DNA from: Ashinkailepas kermadecensis
Lineage: Eukaryota > Arthropoda > Thecostraca > Neolepadidae
Assembly (NCBI GenBank): GCA_034440615.1
Contig: JAOTOM010002275.1
Location: 1 to 64,000, forward strand
Length of the DNA: 64,000 bases
Direction of reading: 5' to 3'
A model generated the notes under the pieces. It did not search any database, was not told the DNA's origin, and saw only the letters and a list, made by a program, of their open reading frames with translations. Shown piece by piece: positions 57,401-64,000 of this stretch. Every line of letters starts with the position of its first letter. The first letter of the stretch is position 1. A program made the translations under genes and the position numbers.

Positions 57401-58139
57401 TTTCATCGCAGAATTACATGCCATCCTCATTGTCCTCCGTTATATTCGCAACTGTTTACTCTGTCACCCCATGCGCAGCGTCATCATTTGTTCGGACTCC
57501 AAATCTGTTTTACAATCTCTTTCGTCACTTTCTTTTTCACATCATTGCCATATTTTATTTATGAAGCACTAGAAACACTTCATGATGGGCGTGAAGGTGC
57601 GTTTCCTGTTGGTGCCCAGTCACTGCGGCATCCCAGGAAACGAGGAAGCAGACCATCCCGCAAAACAATCGTTACAATTACCACACATCACAGAAATACC
57701 ACAACATTTTGACGCCATTAAATCAACAATACGACGGAACATTCGGCATTGTTTTAACCAAACCTGGACACAAAGCACAAACCATACCCAATTACGGAAC
57801 ATTAAACCAGTCATCGATATTCGGACCCCATCATTTATAATCAACCGCCATGAAGAAAAAGTCCTATCGCGCATCCGCATAGGACATACTTACCTCACAC
57901 ATCGATATATTTATTCTGCTTCACCTCGGCCTTCATGCTCATCATGTAACACTCATATTACAGTCCCACATATATTACTACACTTCCATCAATACCATCG
58001 CCCTAGAAAACCACTTACCGATTACTGCCACACACACAACATACCATTATCTTTGCCCTCATTGTTGGGGGATGTTCCTTATCAAGCTGCTTTTCATTTT
58101 TCTTCGACAAACCAACTTGTTCCAGGAATTATAGACTGA
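54405..58139 (+). pseudogene. ORF2 (endonuclease, reverse transcriptase, RNase H), frameshifted
   Basis: ORF2 starts at ATG 54405 with VFLQWNCRSLISKW, the usual endonuclease entry. A frame change near 54490 leads to LQEARF (catalytic Glu). The DFNAHSPAW motif is preceded by a stop (54809-54811) where Gly is expected, and SDHYPIK lies at about 55040. RT motif A FLDVNKAYDMV is at 56128-56163, motif B GLPQGSCVSPVLFN at about 56307-56350 and motif C FTDDSAIW at 56405 (Thr replacing Ala). RNase H shows FTDGSK (57306), ELHAI (about 57410), CSDSKS (about 57490) and SHCGIPGNEEAD (about 57620). The C-terminal CSSC...H motif has lost its last Cys (HFHQY). At least six frame changes or stops are visible. 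Confidence 0.85.
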
Positions 58140-58180
58140 CTTTTGCGATCTAATACATTGTTCCCTTTATATCATATTAG

Positions 58181-59198
58181 CATATTGGCGACTGGCACGG
58201 CTCACAACACAGATAACGAAACATGGCTGACATCACGCGAAAGCCCCAAATGTTGGCTATCCATTGGACAAAATTTCGTCACGATCGAGTCAACGTGCTG
58301 CGCGTGAGCGTCACGGGGTCCTGACAGAACGGGTCGTCGGCCGCCCATAGGAATAGCACGTAAAACCGGGATTTTTCTCACATTTTAGCGCTCCCGATCG
58401 ACCAGATTCAGAGCGGCATATCTCGACAACCAATGGACCGATCGACACCAAACAAACACCTTGGTGTTGCCACGACAATTGCCAACATCGCCACGGAAGC
58501 CGTTTACGGGTAACCCTTCACGCGTACGCGAGGCTGGTGTGAAAAGCGGAAGTTACTTTTTTCAGCGTTTTTCACGATTGGGTCTGGTTCTCGGAAACGG
58601 CTCAACTTGGCGACTTGCCGTTACTTTCACCACCTGGACGGATGTACCGGCTACCATTTCCCAATTGGGCTGCGGTGTGTGCGCGTGCTGTCACCGTCAC
58701 ACGAGCTGCACGTGTTTCGGTTCGTGAAAAAGATTCCGATTTACACTGTCGTCACACCACTGTCCGATGACATTTCGCGGCGAAAGTTGCATGCGCAGAT
58801 AGCCCTGGTCTTTGTGATGCTCACGGTTCCTTATGATTTTCTCCATCGCAAATAGTTTGGTTGTAATCGTCGATGCCTGAAACCCTTACCAGACGATACT
58901 TTACGCCGGCAATTTGCGCTTCAACAGGTGAGCTGCCTCGGCGCCAAGTCACACGCTATCGCCTGAACAAAGAAAAATACGAAGCGAATTCGCTGCGGCG
59001 ACACCTCCGCCGGAGAGATTTGTTTGAAATAAAATACTCGGGAGCAGGGAAATGTATCAACGTTACGTTTAAATTAGCATAGCCGCCGAACCATTAGACC
59101 GATTCACATGAAACCAACATTAATTTTTTTGTCTTAACGCAGCGGAGCAAGTGCCGAAGGCGATTGTCTACTATACTATTTGCGTTAAAAAGTTTGTT

Positions 59199-59243
<45 letters not shown>

Positions 59244-59470
59244 GTCGTCTTTTGTCCTTTTGTCGAGTGCCATCGTGTGTAGGTTCGACTATGGGTCGCA
59301 CGTAATTTAAATTTTCACACGCGAGAGACAATCGATGTGTGATGTGCTGTGCCGTGTTTCGTTGTTGTGGGATGTATGCCGGGCACGTGGCACGTGCTCA
59401 AAGTTGACACGACCCCCTCATTGGCTTAACGTGTGATTTGGGAAATTCCATGCGGCGGACGAGACGGCCG
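58181..59470. repeat. Direct repeat unit 1 (~1.29-kb period)
   Basis: It starts CATATTGGCGACTGGCACGG and shares most blocks with the next unit at 59471. These include CATCACGCGAAA, TCACGATCGnGTCAACGTGC, AACCAATGGACCGAT, CACCTTGGTGTTGCC, AACGCAGCGGAGCAAGTGCC and a GTCT microsatellite (59192-59240). The last 110 bases are unique to this unit. No known protein is encoded; the short ORFs are shared by descent. It begins right at the 3' end of the long retrotransposon. Confidence 0.85.
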
Positions 59471-60531
59471 CATATTGGCGACTGGCACGGCTCAGAACAC
59501 AGATAACGAAATATGGCTGACATCACGCGAAAACCCCAAATGCTGGCTATCCACTGAACAAAATTTCGTCACGATCGGGTCAACGTGCTGCGCATGAGCG
59601 TCACGGGGTCCTGAGAGAACGTGTCGTCGGCCGCCCATAGGAATAGCATGTAAAACCGTGATTTTTATCTCTCACATTTTAGCGCTCCCGATCGACCCGA
59701 TTTAGACCGCCATATCTCGAAAACCAATGGACCGATTGACACCAAAGCAACACCTTGGTGTTGCCACGACAATTGCCAACATTTCCACGGCAGCCGTTTA
59801 TGGGTCACCCCTCACGCGCACACGAGGGTGGTATGAAAAGCGGAAGTGACGTTTTTCAGCGTTTTTCACGATTGGGTCTGGTTCTCGGAAACGGCTGAAC
59901 TTGGCGACTTGCCGTCACTTTCACCACCTGGACTGATGTACCTGCTACCATTTTCCCATTGACTATCATGGGCTGCAGTGTGCGCGCGCGCCGTCATCGT
60001 CACACGGGCTGCACGTGTTTCGGTCCTTGAAAAAGACTCCGCTTTACACTGTCCCCACACCACTATCCGATGACATTTCGCGGAAAACGTTATATGCGCA
60101 GATAGCCCCACTCTTTGTGATGCTCACGGTTCCTTCGGATTTTCCTCATCGCAAAGAGTTTGGTTGTAATCGTCGATGCCCGCAACCCTTACCAGACGAC
60201 ACTTTACGCCGTCATTTTGCGCTCCAACGTGCGCCGATGGATCCCGATTCTCACGATATTGCCTGAGCAATGAAATACTATATTGCCGGCGCGCGCTTTC
60301 TTGGCGGCGACACCTCCGCGGGACAGATTCTGTAAATATAAATATTCGGGGGCAAGGAAATGAATTCCACTAAAATTGGCATAGCAGCCGAACCATGTGA
60401 CCGATTCACATCAAACCAACGTCAAATTTTTCGCTTAACGCAGCGGAGCAAGTGCCGAAGGCGCTTGTCTACTATACTATTTGCGTTAAAAAAAAGTTTT
60501 TTGTTTGTCTGTCTATCTGTTTGTCTGTCTA

Positions 60532-60565
<34 letters not shown>

Positions 60566-60675
60566 ATCTTTTGTCCTTTTGTGGATTGGCATCGTGTGTA
60601 GGTTCGACTATTAGTCGCACGTGCTTGAAATTTTCACACACGACAGACAATCGATGCGCGATGTGCTGTGCGGAG
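59471..60675. repeat. Direct repeat unit 2
   Basis: A diverged second copy of unit 1 (offset 1290 bp). It includes the stem-like AACGCAGCGG...TTTGCGTT segment and a longer GTCT microsatellite (60498-60564). Similarity stops at about 60675, where minus-strand RT sequence begins. Confidence 0.85.
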
Positions 60676-60679
60676 TTTC

Positions 60680-60930
60680 GTGTCGTTCTGTTAGTGCGTT
60701 TTGTAATATTGCTAGGGCGTGAGTTGGTGTTTCGTGTGATGTCCATAGTACGATGTCGTCCGCATAGAGTGCAATTTTGGCCGAAAAGTTGTCGGTGATG
60801 ACTGAATTTAGACCTAAAATAAAGAGATGAGGACTTAGAACTGAACCTTGCATTAAGCCGGTTGTGGCGAATTTAGTGTCTGAAGTGTGGGGCCAAATTT
60901 TGACTTGAAATGATCGTTTTAATATATAAT
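60680..60930 (-). pseudogene. Reverse transcriptase fragment of a second non-LTR element (motifs B-C)
   Basis: Minus-strand translation gives GLMQGSVLSPHLFI (motif B) and, about 25 residues on, LYADDIVLWTS (motif C with both Asp), then a stretch ending at the border with the direct repeat. Everything before motif B and after motif D is missing. The element differs from the 30- and 56-kb copies (YADDIVLW against YADDLAIW and FTDDSAIW). Confidence 0.75.
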
Positions 60931-60965
60931 TTGCGCTTACGTATATTTGCGCATATGTACAACAA
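60931..60965. repeat. Small fragment of the foldback array
   Basis: TTTGCGCTTACGTATATTTG followed by CGCATATGTAC is two units of the 16-bp array seen at 36 and 63 kb. Confidence 0.6.
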
Positions 60966-61131
60966 AAATCATGTCATGTCATATATAGTTATGGGCTTTT
61001 TGTTTTGTTTTGTGTTGAGTTCGTTTTTGCTCTTTTTTGTTTTGTTTTTGTGTTCGGTTTGTTTCTTTGTTTTCTTTTCACGTTAGTTTCAGGTCATGGT
61101 GTCGACATCCATACATCAGCCTGTTTTTTTT

Positions 61132-62650
61132 CTAGAGAATGGGTGGAGGAGTTGTTCGGATGTTGTTTGTTCGGATGCTGTTTAGTGTCGGGTGGTTTTG
61201 GTACGGGTTTTTTGATTTCTTGGTAGTTGTGGTGTTTGGTTTGTTGGTATATATAGTGTTTGTTTTGTTGGTTGCTAGTGTTGTCGGTGCTTGGGTAGTG
61301 TGAGGGGTGTTGTCTGAGCTAATACAGTCGTCGTCTGAGTCTGTGATGGTTCCGTATTGGATGTGGTGGATTTTGCGTCGCGCATGTGGTGCTTGCGGTG
61401 CTTGTAGTGGTTCTAGGGGGCATGGTAGGGGTGATGGCTTGAATGCTTCGCGGTGTGGTATTGCGGGTGGTGCCTGTGCTTGTGCGGTGTTTTGTGTGAT
61501 GGGTTTAGGCCGTATGATTATTATCGGGTCTGTCTGGATTTTTCTGGAGCATTCGGTGGGTTCTAGTGGAGTAGCCGTATACAATTTTTGTGTTTGTGTG
61601 GACGGCTCTTGGTGGCGAAGGGGTTGAGCGGGCTGCGACGGATACTGTTCGGCGGCCCACGCCCTTGCCCGCGACGGGGCCCAGCCCTCTAAGTGGATAG
61701 GTCGGATAATTCCTTTCTCTTTCCTCCACCAAGGGCAGGTCCCGTCCCGGGAGCCGTGGTCTCCGCCGCATCCCGCACATCGCCGCGTTTCGATGTTGCA
61801 GGTGTTGGCGTGGTGTGGGCCGGCACAATGGGCCATGTGGGATTTTTGTGCTTGCAGTCCCCCCCCCCTCGTGTATCCGTATCCTTGACAAAAATAGCAA
61901 CATCGAGGGAGGGGTGCGCGTGGTGTTACTTTGCATGTGATGTAACCAGCTCTGACATGGGTGGGTTGTTGTTTGGAGTTGAAAGTCGGTATGAGAATGT
62001 GTATGTTTGGTTTGTTTCGGGGGGGGGCGGGGGCCGGTAGACTGAGGAGATCTCCTGGCTCGCAAATATGTGAGCCAGTCTCCCCTCCGTCATCATGGCC
62101 AGCTCCCATGCGTGTATGATGCCCTGAGAGGTGCTGCGGTGTGTGTCTAGTGCTATAGTGATCGGTAGGTCTGCGATGTACTTGATGTGTGTTAGTATGT
62201 CTGCGTCTTCGGTGTTACAGGCCTGAATCAAGAGCTCCCCAGATTTTAATTGGCGTGCGTGTAGGGGCGCTTGTGTCCGAAGAGTGATCTCCCTCTCCAC
62301 TTGCCAGGGGTCAAGAGTGGCCATGAGAAAACCATCAACCCGGCTGCAGATAAAGAAGTCCCCCGTCAGATCGTTTGTTGTTGTGTTAGTGTCCGTGTTG
62401 AGTTGATCTGTTTGGTGTGGGTCTTGGGTTTGGCGTCGGTGTAGGAGAAGAATGGTGTACAATTATTACAGTATCGGCGGTATGTGGGGGGGGGGGGGGG
62501 GTGGCAGTGGCGCCGCCGGACCAAGTGTTGGAGATGGATGATATGTAGGTCTAGAAGGTAGATGTAGCACTGGTTAACACTGATGCACTGTGCACTGGTG
62601 GCAGGCTGGCGGTCTTCTGTCGGGCGCGGTTTCAAGATGGCTTCCTCCAA
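61132..62650 (-). pseudogene. ORF1 (gag-like) remnant of the second non-LTR element
   Basis: In minus order: an N-terminal frame (from about 62650), then an RRM-like region (WQVEREITLRTQAPLHARQL, DTHRSTSQGIIHAWELAMM, about 62100-62290) that aligns in layout with the ORF1 at 53.2-53.5 kb. After a frame change near 62050 come zinc knuckles: CYFCQGYGYT...HCAGPHHANTC and CAGCGGDHGSRDGTC (about 61730-61900), followed by a WWRKEKGI stretch and a Pro/Gln/Thr-rich tail. A G-run at 62485-62501 interrupts the N-terminal part. The ORF2 endonuclease is missing between here and the RT piece at 60.7-60.9 kb, so an internal deletion is likely. Confidence 0.75.
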
Positions 62651-62818
62651 AATGGCGTCGTTGGGTCTCTTCGGGGAGGTGATGGCGTCCTTCGTAGTGG
62701 CTAGATGGCGTTGGCGGGGCTTGGGAGCACGTCTTTGGCGCTGCTGCAGCTCGTGGTTGTGCTGCCGTGGTGCTGTTGGAGGGCACTTTGGCTGACTGGC
62801 TACACAGTTGCAGCCCCT

Positions 62819-63002
62819 GTGGGGGGGGGGGGCGTAGCTCAGTTGGTAGAACGTTGGACTCTTGATCGAAAGATTGTGGGTCGAATCTCACAACCGACGG
62901 CATTTACCGAGTCCACCCGCGACCAATCGGCGTGAGAGGTTGGCGACGCAATATAACCTAGCGGTTGAATGCGTCGTAAAAGAACCCAATGTTCTTCTTC
63001 TT
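62819..63002 (+). repeat. tRNA-Lys-derived SINE with target-site duplication
   Basis: The head 62826-62900 follows a Lys-type tRNA: A box TAGCTCAGTTGG (62835-62846), an anticodon loop consistent with CTT (GGACTCTTGATCG) and B box GGGTCGAATCTC (62877-62888). An unrelated body of about 90 bp and a TTC-rich tail follow. The 11-bp sequence TTGCAGCCCCT flanks the insert exactly (62808-62818 and 63003-63013). It inserted into sequence just upstream of the minus-strand ORF1 remnant, so it is younger than that element. A run of G at 62822-62832 precedes the head. Confidence 0.85.
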
Positions 63003-63179
63003 TTGCAGCCCCTTTGGCGTCGTTGCCTCTTCGGTGGTGCTGGAGGCTTCCCAAAGGTGGCGTTTGGTGTCCGAACTGGAGTCGGTGCGATCTCGATTTC
63101 TTATTTTCTCAGTTCTCGGATGAGAGGGAGAGAGATTCTTCGGTCGGTTCTGTTGTTCGGTGCGATCTGAGTTCTTGTG

Positions 63180-63672
63180 TTGAGCTGTATTTACATACAT
63201 TAGCTCTTACGTGCTTTTGCGGTTACATATATTTGCGCATGCGTACACTTGCGCATACGTACATTTGCGCAGACGTACATTTGCGCTTACGTGCATTTGC
63301 GCTTACGTACGTTTGCGTTTACGTACCTTTTGAGCTAACGTACATTTGTCATACGTACATTTGCGCTTACGTACATTTGACATACGTACATCTGCGCTTA
63401 CGTACAATTGCCATACGTACATCCGCGTTTACGTACATTGCTAACGTATATTTGCGTACGTACATCTGCCATACGTACATTTGCTTTGCGTACATTTGTC
63501 CGGTTACCCTGACATACATATACTTGTTATACGTACTTTTAAACTTTCGTACATCTGCGCTTACGTACATCTGTCATGCGTACGTTTGCGCATACGTACA
63601 GTTGTTTACGTACATTTGCTTACATACATCCGCCATACGTACATTTGTCCTCACGTACATTTGTCCTAGAAT
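63180..63672 (+). repeat. Second copy of the 16-bp array (one orientation only)
   Basis: ACATTTGCGCTTACGT and ACATTTGCGCATACGT units repeat about 28 times with variants (CATCTGCC, CATTTGTC). The right end, ACATTTGTCCTAGAATC, is the reverse complement of the left end of the 36-kb array (GATTCTAGGACAAATGT, about 36161-36177). The shared border shows that both derive from one element. No opposing arm and no 22-bp minisatellite is present here. Confidence 0.85.
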
Positions 63673-63946
63673 CGGTTTTGGCTGGTAATGTTTTCTCGGA
63701 GCCATCAATGGTCACCGAACTAGACGAGTTCGAATTCAGGTCATGGGTTCTGAAAAATGTCGTTCTCAGGAGAACATACAATGCACTCCCCCACAAAATA
63801 TAGTGTTTTATATGCACTCAATATACATGTAAGGTTGTATGCATAACATGCCAACAACTTGAAAGAAGTGCAACCTCAGACCAAGTCATGTGGCTGGGTT
63901 GGGATCAAGTCTTCTTAGTGATATGTTTGAGGCCAGAAATATCCTA
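63673..63946. other. No gene seen
   Basis: Flanking sequence between the array and the SINE at the window end. Confidence 0.35.
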
Positions 63947-63947
63947 C

Positions 63948-64000
63948 ATAACTACCCACCTCGATGGCGCAGTTGGTGCATGTGCCTGCTTCGGATGTGG
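63948..64000 (+). repeat. 5' end of a tRNA-derived SINE, cut by the window end
   Basis: CCTCGATGGCGCAGTTGGTG carries a pol III A box (TGGCGCAGTTGG). The B box would lie beyond 64000. It could also be a tRNA gene, but the 5' stem cannot be checked. Confidence 0.45.

Larger units (their letters stand above)
52070..58180 (+). mobile_element. Near-full-length non-LTR retrotransposon (APE-RT-RNase H, I-superfamily-like), inactive
   Basis: Order: a 5' UTR of about 200 bp with two GTGGGGTGACA(T/C)CCGTCGC repeats (about 52130 and 52178), ORF1 with zinc knuckles, then ORF2 with endonuclease, RT and RNase H and a short 3' UTR. The 5' and 3' limits are estimates. ORF1 is split by a 515-bp insertion at 52622-53136. 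Stops and frameshifts in both ORFs rule out activity. The presence of RNase H after RT places it with I/Nimb/Ingi/Loa-type lineages rather than classical Jockey. It is the parent type for the fragments at 30.6-32.8, 46.4-48.3 and possibly 60.7-62.6 kb. Confidence 0.85.

Noticed and set aside
62826..62900. Functional tRNA-Lys gene
   Set aside because: The flanking 11-bp duplications enclose head, body and tail, showing a SINE insertion rather than a tRNA gene.

Overview
The window looks like gene-poor, repeat-dense DNA from an invertebrate animal, probably an arthropod and perhaps a crustacean. It has spliced coding exons with GT/AG borders, tRNA-derived SINEs, several retrotransposon and DNA-transposon lineages, and many micro- and minisatellites. 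It has no bacterial-style gene packing. The arthropod/crustacean guess rests on the divergent style of the receptor gene and the mix of elements; it is an inference.

The one host gene I can support runs on the minus strand. Three exons encode the end of the ligand-binding domain plus TM1, then TM1 end plus TM2, then TM3 of a divergent nicotinic acetylcholine receptor-like (Cys-loop) subunit: 50097-50283, 45005-45160 and 21423-21586. Their splice phases agree. The introns are about 4.9 kb and 23.4 kb. Exons for the rest of the ligand-binding domain should lie beyond 50.3 kb and those for the large loop and TM4 below 21.4 kb; I did not find them. Most of 21.4-50 kb is therefore intron filled with mobile elements. 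One other possible host exon is a terminal exon at 5051-5323 (+).

Layout. 1-8 kb: tRNA-like SINE heads, a 106-bp tandem repeat, microsatellites, a possible minus-strand LTR with primer binding site, a decayed P-element-like transposase and a SINE. 8-15 kb: a possible CRE/CCAAT promoter, a 1-kb 23-bp minisatellite, a long polypurine tract and two copies of a GGTCA-rich repeat. 15-35 kb: Penelope-like fragments, a CR1-like RT fragment, a second copy of the 7.2-kb SINE, a TTAA-flanked MITE and a 5'-truncated RNase H-bearing non-LTR element (minus). 35.9-37.5 kb: a foldback-like structure, with large inverted arrays of 16-bp units flanked by 22-bp GC-rich minisatellites. 38-52 kb: dispersed and inverted repeats, an inverted-repeat element with arms over 400 bp, a decayed non-LTR 3' end and a tyrosine-recombinase fragment. 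52-58.2 kb: a nearly full-length but frameshifted two-ORF non-LTR retrotransposon whose ORF1 is split by a Penelope-like insertion. 58.2-60.7 kb: a direct duplication of about 1.2 kb. 60.7-63 kb: a minus-strand non-LTR remnant carrying a SINE with clear target-site duplication. 63.2-63.7 kb: a second copy of the foldback array. The last 50 bp start another SINE.

All element ORFs carry stops or frameshifts, so none looks active. Coordinates of diverged repeats are approximate because they were aligned by eye.
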